Assembly (NCBI GenBank): GCA_015066165.1
Contig: SVOX01000037.1
Coordinates: forward strand, 1-11,538
DNA from: Oscillospiraceae bacterium
GTDB taxonomy: Bacteria; Bacillota; Clostridia; Oscillospirales; Acutalibacteraceae
DNA: 11,538 nt
Reading direction: 5' to 3'
Each line of letters starts with the position of its first letter. Position 1 is the stretch's first letter. Position numbers and translations under genes: made by a program. Below the pieces are notes generated by a model. The model did not search any database and was not told the origin of the DNA. It saw nothing but the letters and a program-made list of their open reading frames with translations. Positions 1 through 5,989 of the stretch are shown here, piece after piece.

Positions 1-1
1 T

Positions 2-1897
2 ATTTTTATTGGTCAATTTGGTTTTCCCGAAAGTAACGATTTAGCCACTGGTGAACTAAACGGTAAACTTTCAAACATAGCGCTCACCGGTGATGAAACA
101 ATTTCGTTTGACGCTGTTAAAAAGCGTCTTGAAACCGCAAAGTTTGAACTTTCTTCCAAAAGCGGTAAAAGCGGTGTTTACGATAAAAACATAAAACTTT
201 TAAAAGAACTTGAAACCCAACTTGAACAATCGCTTTCAACCGAGCAAACCATAGCCACAGCAAAGCAAAAGGCAAAACTTATGGCAGAAGAAATTACCGC
301 TTTGCAAGAAAAACTTGGCAGTATTAAAACAAAAATCGAAGCCGAAAATGACGTTCGCAATTCCGAAAAATTAAAAGAGTTGCTTGAACTAAAAGAACAA
401 CTTGACATACTTAATAAGTCATTAACTTTAAGCAACGGCAAATTGGCGGATGAATTGTTTGTAAGAAAGGTTGAATTTTGCCTTTCAAAGATAGATGCTT
501 ATAAAGCAAAAATCGAAACAAAGCAAAGCGAAGTTTCTCTTTTAGAAAGTAATTTAAAACTTGCTTTAAACCCTTCACCCGATGCCAGTCCCGAAAAGTT
601 AGAACAATTAAGCGAGCGCATAAAAGAAATCGAAAAAGAAACTGAAGTCACGAAGGCGAAAATCGAAACTCTATCAGCCACCCCAAAACCAAAAACAAAT
701 ATGTTGTGGTATATTTTAGCAGGAGTTTTCGCAGTACTGGGTGCCGTCTTTTTTGCAATTAACATTTCAAAACCTTTAGCCATTGCAAGTTTTGGATTAG
801 CGCTTATATTTATATGTATAGCAATTATCACTATTTCCAAATCCAAGCAGTCGCAATCTAAAGTGGAATCCGAAATTGTTGACCTTAAACTTAAAGAAAA
901 CCAATTAATTTCATTACTTGCTACTGAAAAAGCGAATTTCACCGCTATAAACACAGCGCTTAACACCAACTCGGCTATGATTGAAAATCAAAAGCAAAAG
1001 TTGGAACAAACAACCCAAGAAATTGAGATTTTAAATGGGGAAATTTCAAATGAAGAAAACACGCTTTTCACCCTTTTCTCCACACTTAAAGAAACCAACA
1101 ATACAGAAGAAATAAAATCGATTTTACTTGAACTAAAAGAAAAGGCACAAAGCCAAAAATCTTTAAAACAAAATATCAACTATATTTTAAAAGATATTGG
1201 CAACATCTCTTACGATGAGGCAAAAGCAAAACTGCAAAACACGATAGTTGATACCGAAATTGACTTTGAAAAACTCAAAGCCGATGGCGAAACACTTACA
1301 AACGATATTACTATAAAGCGTGAAACGCTTGCCACCCTTTTGGCAGAAATTAAATCAATTTCAGCCAATGCCAAAAATTCAGAGCAGTTAAAAAAGCAAA
1401 TTGAAGCATTAAAAGCCAAAACGAATGCCCAAAAAGAGTATATCGATAATCTTGAATTAGCGCTTGAAATTCTAAACGATTCATATGCCGAAGTGCGCCA
1501 AAGTTACGGCTCGGTATTAGAGCAAAACGCAAGTGAAATTTTCAAAGGTCTTACCGACAACCGCTACTGTAATATGTCAATTTCAAAATCTTTTGATATT
1601 ACAGTTGAAAAAAGCGACGTGTTTGGTAGCCGTGAACTTGATTATCTTTCTTCAGGTACAGCCGACCAAGCATATTTAAGTCTTCGTTTGGCGCTTTCAA
1701 ATCTTTTAACCAACGAAACCCAAAAATTACCCATTATTTTGGATGATGCTTTAGCGCAGTACGACGACATCCGCACCAAAACCGCTCTCAAATTCCTATG
1801 TGATTATTCTAAAAACGGACAAATTATAATGTTCACCTGCCACAAAGCGCTTTGTGACAGCGCAAAAGAATTTGAAGTAAATCAAATAAATCTATAA
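2..1897 (+). CDS. YhaN/SbcC-like coiled-coil ATPase with membrane hairpin (5' end cut off)
   Basis: The reading frame is open from the first bases of the window to TAA at 1895-1897, giving 631 residues that lack the N-terminal Walker A lobe. The visible part is a long heptad-like, Lys/Glu-rich coiled coil, interrupted at about residues 235-253 and 258-278 (nt ~701-838) by two hydrophobic segments with a very short turn. A second coiled-coil arm and a C-terminal ABC-type lobe follow. That lobe has a signature-like LSSGTADQA (residues 549-557), Walker B LPIILDDALAQYDD (576-589) and a switch histidine in TCHKA (H614). This order matches the YhaN branch of the SbcC/Rad50/RecN group. In known operons YhaN pairs with a YhaO/SbcD-like phosphoesterase, so a role in DNA end metabolism at the membrane is inferred, not shown. 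The partner would lie upstream, outside the window. An ATG at 281 is internal, because coding sense continues well upstream of it. A terminator follows directly. Confidence 0.85.
   Translation: MFIGQFGFPESNDLATGELNGKLSNIALTGDETISFDAVKKRLETAKFELSSKSGKSGVYDKNIKLLKELETQLEQSLSTEQTIATAKQKAKLMAEEITALQEKLGSIKTKIEAENDVRNSEKLKELLELKEQLDILNKSLTLSNGKLADELFVRKVEFCLSKIDAYKAKIETKQSEVSLLESNLKLALNPSPDASPEKLEQLSERIKEIEKETEVTKAKIETLSATPKPKTNMLWYILAGVFAVLGAVFFAINISKPLAIASFGLALIFICIAIITISKSKQSQSKVESEIVDLKLKENQLISLLATEKANFTAINTALNTNSAMIENQKQKLEQTTQEIEILNGEISNEENTLFTLFSTLKETNNTEEIKSILLELKEKAQSQKSLKQNINYILKDIGNISYDEAKAKLQNTIVDTEIDFEKLKADGETLTNDITIKRETLATLLAEIKSISANAKNSEQLKKQIEALKAKTNAQKEYIDNLELALEILNDSYAEVRQSYGSVLEQNASEIFKGLTDNRYCNMSISKSFDITVEKSDVFGSRELDYLSSGTADQAYLSLRLALSNLLTNETQKLPIILDDALAQYDDIRTKTALKFLCDYSKNGQIIMFTCHKALCDSAKEFEVNQINL
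701..838 (+). other. Transmembrane hairpin inside the coiled-coil ATPase
   Basis: Two stretches of about 20 hydrophobic residues (beginning MLWYILAGVF and PLAIASFGLA) are separated only by NISK, and Lys/Ser/Glu-rich coiled-coil sequence lies on both sides. This predicts a tight two-helix membrane hairpin with both coiled-coil arms in the cytoplasm. It sits between the two arms, the place where Rad50/SbcC carries its zinc hook. No CxxC hook motif is seen in the fragment. Confidence 0.75.
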
Positions 1898-1937
1898 AAA
1901 AAACCGCTCAAGGAAAACCTTGAGCGGTTTAATTTTT
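1894..1937. terminator. Bidirectional intrinsic terminator
   Basis: A perfect 13-bp stem (1901-1913 with 1918-1930, core ACCGCTCAAGG) closes an AAAA loop. An A-run lies on the left and a T-rich run (aattttttaa) on the right, so a U-tract is present on either strand. It serves the ATPase gene (+) and the convergent exported-protein gene (-), whose stop codon lies 15 bp away. Confidence 0.92.
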
Positions 1938-1945
1938 TAATTCAA

Positions 1946-2554
1946 TTAACAGTCAATACCGTTTGATACTGTTTCTAAAATGTCGCTATACATTATATTA
2001 TAACCAAATGCAGATTCTTCATTTGCCAAGAAAACAGTTTCGCAAGAGAAAGTTTCCAAACTTCCGTCTTCGTATGAAATTTCAACCAAAGTTGTAACTG
2101 TGTAACTTCCGTCGCCATTATCGGTAACGTTTTCAATTTTGTGGGTGTAAATTGAATAGCCGCGCGGAATAACGTAAACGTAACCCGATTTTTCAGTTTC
2201 ACCCAAAAATGCAAAATCATCATAAATTTTGCCGTACATATTGAAAATATAATCTTTAAGATAAGTTTCTTCAACGTATGAATCTTCAACCAAATCGAGA
2301 AGCGCCAAAACCGAATTATTTACCAAAGCGGTATCATCATAAAAATCGTTATTGTAAACAAAATTGCTGTTAAGCATATTAAGAAAACGGGTTTCCAAAA
2401 CTTTGTTTTCTTTTTCAGATTTAGCAACGGTTACAACGTTGTTGTTAACGTTTTTTGAAGTTTTTTCAGCCGACACTTCAGGTTTAACACAAGCAAAGGA
2501 CAGTACTACAACACATACTGCCAAAATCAACGAAAATATAAAATTTTTACGCAT
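1946..2554 (-). CDS. Small exported protein of unknown function
   Basis: This encodes 202 residues. The N-terminus is a signal peptide: MRKNF followed by a long hydrophobic core ending VLSFAC (C22). The cysteine could be lipidated, but the lipobox is imperfect (S-F-A-C, with Leu at -4 rather than -3). Cleavage after VSA at about residue 29 is the alternative. The linker is Lys/Ser/Asn-rich. The mature part (~residues 55-202) is acidic and rich in Tyr and Asp, with alternating segments such as GDGSYTVTTLVEISYEDGS that look like beta strands. It ends in a cysteine (GIDC). I do not recognise the family, and no catalytic motif stands out. The start is fixed by AAAGGAGGCGGT just upstream of the ATG. 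The gene is monocistronic, with its own promoter and the shared terminator at 1894-1937. It is probably an extracytoplasmic accessory or surface protein. Confidence 0.85.
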   Translation of the reverse strand: MRKNFIFSLILAVCVVVLSFACVKPEVSAEKTSKNVNNNVVTVAKSEKENKVLETRFLNMLNSNFVYNNDFYDDTALVNNSVLALLDLVEDSYVEETYLKDYIFNMYGKIYDDFAFLGETEKSGYVYVIPRGYSIYTHKIENVTDNGDGSYTVTTLVEISYEDGSLETFSCETVFLANEESAFGYNIMYSDILETVSNGIDC

Positions 2555-2583
2555 AGTACCGCCTCCTTTAATTTACTATACTA

Positions 2584-2613
2584 ATTATATACAAAAACCA
2601 ACTAAAATTCCAA
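2584..2613 (-). promoter_or_regulatory. Sigma-A-type promoter of the exported-protein gene
   Basis: On the minus strand, TTGGAA (-35, 2608-2613) and a perfect TATAAT (-10, 2584-2589) are 18 bp apart. They lie about 30 bp upstream of the ATG and its AGGAGG site. Confidence 0.65.
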
Positions 2614-2803
2614 ATACAATTCAGTTACAAATTATTTCAGATTTGTAATTTTTAAGCCCATTTTTTAAAATATTTTATAACATTTTGTAATCTTTTGATG
2701 TCATGTTTGAGATTTTTAATAAATAATTTGTCACTGTTTAATACAAATTGCATAAATTTATTTATTTTCAATAATTTTTTAAAAACTTTTTTATAAGTTT
2801 TGG

Positions 2804-2832
2804 TTGTATTTACTAAAAAGATATGATATACT
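2804..2832 (+). promoter_or_regulatory. Extended -10 promoter of the EF-G-like gene
   Basis: TTGTAT (2804-2809), a 17-bp spacer and TATACT (2827-2832) are preceded by TG one base upstream (TGATATACT), the extended -10 form. This offsets the weak -35. The predicted start is near 2839, giving a leader of about 30 nt that carries AAAGGAG at 2855-2861. Confidence 0.6.
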
Positions 2833-2870
2833 AGTGTTTGTAAACTATTCACTTAAAGGAGTGCATCAAA

Positions 2871-4907
2871 TTGAAAGATTATTCTCAAAACGCCATCCGT
2901 AACGTTGCCCTTTTAGGACACGGCGGTTCGGGCAAAACAACACTGGCTGACGCTATACTTTTTTACGGAAAAGCAACCGACCGTATAGGTAAGATTAGCG
3001 ACAGTACAACTTTAATGGATTTTGATGCTGAAGAAAAGAAAAGAAAAACTTCCGTTTCAACTTCGGTTTACTCGCTTGAAATTGGCGACAATAAACTTAA
3101 CCTTATAGACGCTCCCGGTCTTTTTGACTTTGCAGGCGGTATATACGAAGCATTAACCGCAGCCGACAGCGCAATAATCACCATTTCGGGTAAATCGGGT
3201 CTTACAGTAGGCGCAAAACAAGCATTTGAAAAAGCACGTGCATTAAAGAAAAGCGTTGCTTTCTTCATTGGTAAACTTGATTCTTCTCACGCCCACTTCT
3301 ACCGTGTTCTTTCAGCCCTTGCCGGTCTTTACGGTGCTGTTATTTGTCCTGTTATTGTTCCCTATCTTGAAAACGAACAGGTTAAATGCTACATAAACCT
3401 TATTGAAAACAAAGCATACGCTTGCGAAGGCCTTGAAATCAAAGAAATGCGTATGCCTGTAAGCGAAGAAATCGATAATATGAGAAGTATGCTTTTAGAA
3501 GCAATTGCTACTACCGACGAAGAACTTATGGAAAAATACTTCGCAGGTGAAGAATTCACAATCCAAGAAATGCTTCACGGTATGTCTATTGGTATAAAGA
3601 ACGGTGACATTTGCCCTGTTTACAGCGGTGTTCAACAAAACGGCGACGCCGTACCAATGATGGTTGATAATTTGCTAAAGGTTCTCCCCTCTGCCGCAGA
3701 CGTTAATTACCTTACTGCCGAAGGTGACGAAAAGGTATATGATACAGCGGGCGATTCGGCTCTTTGCGTTTTCAAAACCATTGCCGACCCATTTGTAGGT
3801 AAACTTTCTTACTTCAAAGTTTTGTCGGGTGTTATAAAGAACGATATTCGTCTTATCAATAACCGCACAGGCAACGAAGAACGTCTCTCAAAAATTATGT
3901 GGCTTAAGGCATCTAAACAAGAAGATGCAACCACAATATCCGCAGGTGATATTGGTGCGGTTGCAAAACTTGGTAACGTTTTAACAGGTGACACACTCTC
4001 ACTTAAAGGTGACATTGCCGTTGCTAAAATTGATTTCCCACGCCCCAACCTTTCGGTTGCGGTTTATCCAAAAGCCAAAGGCGACGAAGAAAAAATTGCA
4101 GGTGCTTTCTCCCGTATGGCAGAAGAAGACCCAACAATTGCTATCTTTAACGATAAAGAAACAAAAGAACTTATTCTATCGGCTCTTGGTGAACAACATA
4201 TAGACGTTATAATTTCACGTCTTAAGAGTAAATTCGGTGCAGAAGTAGAACTTAAAAAGCCAAAGATTGCTTACCGTGAAACAATTCGCAAATCGGTTAA
4301 AGTTCAGGGCCGTCATAAAAAGCAATCGGGCGGTCACGGACAGTTTGGTGACGTTTGGATTAAGTTTGAGCCGTGTGACAGTGAAGAACTTGTATTCTGC
4401 GAAGAAGTATTCGGCGGTGCCGTTCCCAAGAACTTCTTCCCCGCAGTTGAAAAAGGTCTTCGTGACGCATGTATAAAAGGTGTTCTTGCAGGATACCCAA
4501 TGGTTGGTCTTAAAGCCACATTGTACGACGGTTCTTACCACCCTGTTGACTCTTCGGAAATGTCATTTAAAATGGCTGCAAATATCGCTTATAAAGACGG
4601 TATCCCACAAGCAAATCCCGTATTATTGGAACCTATTGGAACTTTGAAAGTTTTAGTTCCTGACGAAATGCTTGGTGACGTTATTGGTGATATTAACAAG
4701 CGCCGTGGCAGAATTATTGGTATGAATCCTTGTGAAAACAAAATGCAAGAAATCGTTGGTGAAGTACCTATTGCCGAAATGTCAGATTTCTCAACCGCTA
4801 TGCGTTCAATAACTCAAGGTACAGCAACCTTTACGTTAGAACTTGAAAGATATGAAGACGTTCCCGCAAATATTGCTCAAAAAATTATTGACGCTGCAAA
4901 AGAATAA
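2871..4907 (+). CDS. fusA2: Elongation factor G paralogue (EF-G2-like translational GTPase)
   Basis: This encodes 678 residues, close to the ~690-700 of EF-G. It begins at TTG, nine bases after AAAGGAG, and no in-frame ATG lies before the G domain. The G1 loop is GHGGSGKTT (16-24). Switch I is divergent (EEKKRKTSVSTSV in place of a RGITI-type motif). G3 is DAPGLFDF (80-87) in place of DTPGHVDF. G4 is GKLD (134-137) in place of NKxD. Domain IV carries YRETI and HKKQSGGHGQFGDVW, and domain V carries MLGDVIGDINKRRGRIIGMNP-like sequence, so the ribosome-binding half is canonical. The GHGGSGKTT, DAPG and xKLD pattern is that of EF-G2/EF-G-like proteins such as the second EF-G of Thermus, not housekeeping EF-G. 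The usual rpsL-rpsG-fusA-tuf context is absent; it is a single-gene unit. It should act on ribosomes in the cytoplasm, but its precise role (translocation, recycling or stress) cannot be read from the sequence. Confidence 0.93.
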   Translation: MKDYSQNAIRNVALLGHGGSGKTTLADAILFYGKATDRIGKISDSTTLMDFDAEEKKRKTSVSTSVYSLEIGDNKLNLIDAPGLFDFAGGIYEALTAADSAIITISGKSGLTVGAKQAFEKARALKKSVAFFIGKLDSSHAHFYRVLSALAGLYGAVICPVIVPYLENEQVKCYINLIENKAYACEGLEIKEMRMPVSEEIDNMRSMLLEAIATTDEELMEKYFAGEEFTIQEMLHGMSIGIKNGDICPVYSGVQQNGDAVPMMVDNLLKVLPSAADVNYLTAEGDEKVYDTAGDSALCVFKTIADPFVGKLSYFKVLSGVIKNDIRLINNRTGNEERLSKIMWLKASKQEDATTISAGDIGAVAKLGNVLTGDTLSLKGDIAVAKIDFPRPNLSVAVYPKAKGDEEKIAGAFSRMAEEDPTIAIFNDKETKELILSALGEQHIDVIISRLKSKFGAEVELKKPKIAYRETIRKSVKVQGRHKKQSGGHGQFGDVWIKFEPCDSEELVFCEEVFGGAVPKNFFPAVEKGLRDACIKGVLAGYPMVGLKATLYDGSYHPVDSSEMSFKMAANIAYKDGIPQANPVLLEPIGTLKVLVPDEMLGDVIGDINKRRGRIIGMNPCENKMQEIVGEVPIAEMSDFSTAMRSITQGTATFTLELERYEDVPANIAQKIIDAAKE

Positions 4908-4916
4908 ATATAATAT

Positions 4917-4957
4917 AAAAAGAAAAGAAGCCGTTTTCACGGCTTCTTTTCTTTTTT
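4917..4957 (+). terminator. Intrinsic terminator after the EF-G-like gene
   Basis: The stem AGAAAAGAAGCCG (4921-4933) pairs perfectly with 4940-4952 around a TTTTCA loop. Flanking A and T runs extend the pairing to about 17 bp and supply the U-tract. It begins 10 bp after the stop codon. Confidence 0.93.
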
Positions 4958-5000
4958 AAGGGGAGAAAAAATTCTTAAAACTTTTGGTTTTAAAAATATA

Positions 5001-5049
5001 CCTTAAGGGTGCGGCTCCCTTTTGGGTACACATATATAATAACCCAAAA
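5001..5049. repeat. Dyad cluster in the leader of the M23 gene
   Basis: A GC-richer island lies in an otherwise AT-rich spacer. AAGGG (5005-5009) can pair with CCCTT (5017-5021) around TGCGGCT. TTTTGGGT (5020-5027) pairs perfectly with ACCCAAAA (5042-5049) across a 14-nt loop. The two helices share bases 5020-5021, so they compete at that point. No long U-run follows. It may be a transcribed leader structure or the remnant of a short dispersed repeat. Function is unknown. Confidence 0.4.
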
Positions 5050-5139
5050 TTATGTCCTTTTTATTAACAAATTTAAAAAAATTTTTAAAGAATATAAATT
5101 ATTATTTTCGTCAATACTAATTTCGAAAGGAATGATTTT

Positions 5140-5844
5140 ATGAAATATTCGCAATACTCCCGTAAAAATAAGGGGAGTTCGGCTTTTTATATTGTAATTG
5201 CCTTGTGCCTTGTGGTAATTGGTGTTGCCGCTTGGCTTGCCTTTACAAGAATTGATACAAACAAACCAAAAGAAAACATTTCTTCAATGGAGCAAAACTT
5301 TGAAAGCAGTATGAAGGAATATACAAACGATACTTCTTCATATAATAGTAGTGAAAATGATATTGTTAATTTCACCGAATCAAACCCAACCGCCGAAGAA
5401 GTGAAAGACCAAGAATATGAAAAGAAAAAAGAACCCAAAAAGGAAAAAGCGTATTCTATGCCGGTTAACGGTGAAATTTTAAAAGATTTCAGCACTAAAG
5501 AACTCCAGTATTCTTCAACATTCGGCGATATGCGAATTCACGCAGCGGTTGATATTGGCTGTAACGAAGGCACACTTATTAGTGCTGTTTGTGACGGCAA
5601 GGTTATTGATATTGAAACCACGGCAGACTTTGGCAAATGTGTAACTATTGACCACGGCGACAATCTTGTTATCAAATATTGCGGTCTTAAAAATATAACC
5701 TGTGAAAAGGATACTTCGGTTCGTATGGGTGACAGCATTGGTGCTGTTGGAACAATACCCTGCGAATGTTCCGACCAAAGCCACCTTCACGTTGAAGCGT
5801 ATGAAAGCGGTAAAGCCGTATCTATTTTAAAATTTTTCCCATAA
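5140..5844 (+). CDS. Membrane-anchored M23 (LytM) metallopeptidase, SpoIIQ-like
   Basis: This encodes 234 residues. A short basic cytoplasmic tail is followed by one transmembrane segment (about 15-36). Next comes a low-complexity Ser/Asn/Glu/Lys linker (about 40-105) and a C-terminal M23/LytM domain (about 107-234) outside the membrane. The zinc ligands of an active M23 enzyme are all present: H134 and D138 in HAAVD, and H215/H217 in HLHVE. The domain opening (PVNGEILKDFS, then LQYSSTFGDMRIH) follows the pattern of clostridial SpoIIQ, as do the size and single-anchor topology. SpoIIQ is the forespore membrane protein that pairs with SpoIIIAH across the intermembrane space during engulfment. 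That role is inferred; a vegetative cell-wall endopeptidase is the alternative. The ATG at 5140 follows AAAGGA by 8 bases. No clear sigma-F or sigma-A promoter could be assigned. The gene is flanked by terminators, so it is monocistronic. Confidence 0.85.
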   Translation: MKYSQYSRKNKGSSAFYIVIALCLVVIGVAAWLAFTRIDTNKPKENISSMEQNFESSMKEYTNDTSSYNSSENDIVNFTESNPTAEEVKDQEYEKKKEPKKEKAYSMPVNGEILKDFSTKELQYSSTFGDMRIHAAVDIGCNEGTLISAVCDGKVIDIETTADFGKCVTIDHGDNLVIKYCGLKNITCEKDTSVRMGDSIGAVGTIPCECSDQSHLHVEAYESGKAVSILKFFP

Positions 5845-5877
5845 CTGCCCTCGGAAAATTACTCGTTTAGGGGCAAC

Positions 5878-5912
5878 AAAAACCACCTTTTTATAAAGGT
5901 GGTTTTTTATTT
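5878..5912 (+). terminator. Intrinsic terminator after the M23 gene
   Basis: AACCACCTTT (5881-5890) pairs perfectly with AAAGGTGGTT (5895-5904) around TTAT. Three extra A-T pairs lie at the base, followed by TTTTATTT. Confidence 0.93.
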
Positions 5913-5925
5913 AATATTTCAAATA

Positions 5926-5954
5926 TTGCAATTAAATATTATTTATGTTATATT
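5926..5954 (+). promoter_or_regulatory. Extended -10 promoter of the LRR surface protein
   Basis: TTGCAA (5926-5931), a 17-bp spacer and TATATT (5949-5954) are preceded by TGT, the extended -10 arrangement. Transcription should begin near 5961. This places an ATG at 5945 upstream of the transcript and supports the start at 5990. Confidence 0.65.
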
Positions 5955-5989
5955 TAATTTATGAAATTTTACATTTAGGCGGGATTTTA

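Larger units (their letters stand above)
2555..2870. other. Divergent intergenic region
   Basis: This is 316 bp of very AT-rich DNA between divergently transcribed genes. The left end holds the minus-strand promoter and ribosome site, and the right end holds the plus-strand promoter and ribosome site. The middle (about 2640-2795) contains only A/T runs and weak dyads. I see no RNA gene, riboswitch or credible small ORF there. Confidence 0.6.

Noticed and set aside
281..283. ATG at 281 as the start of the first gene
   Set aside because: The same frame is open back to position 2 with consistent coding sense and no ribosome site before 281, so the gene is simply cut by the window edge.
2652..2852. 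A 66-codon minus-strand open frame in the divergent spacer
   Set aside because: It has a GTG start with no ribosome site and overlaps the EF-G leader. Its Lys/Asn/Phe/Ile-rich composition is what AT-rich noise gives.
4215..4541. Antisense open frames inside the EF-G-like gene (also inside the ATPase, M23 and LRR genes)
   Set aside because: They lie opposite well-conserved coding sequence, have no ribosome sites or recognisable domains, and are explained by low stop-codon frequency in the reverse frames.
5846..5876. Weak TGCCCT/AGGGGCA dyad just before the terminator after the M23 gene
   Set aside because: The stem is short with a bulge and a long AT-rich loop. It does not match the hairpin repeat at 8527-8602 beyond a GGGGC-type core.
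5945..5989. Upstream ATG extending the LRR protein by 15 residues
   Set aside because: It would place residues before a good signal peptide, lies upstream of the predicted transcription start, and lacks a ribosome site; 5990 has one.
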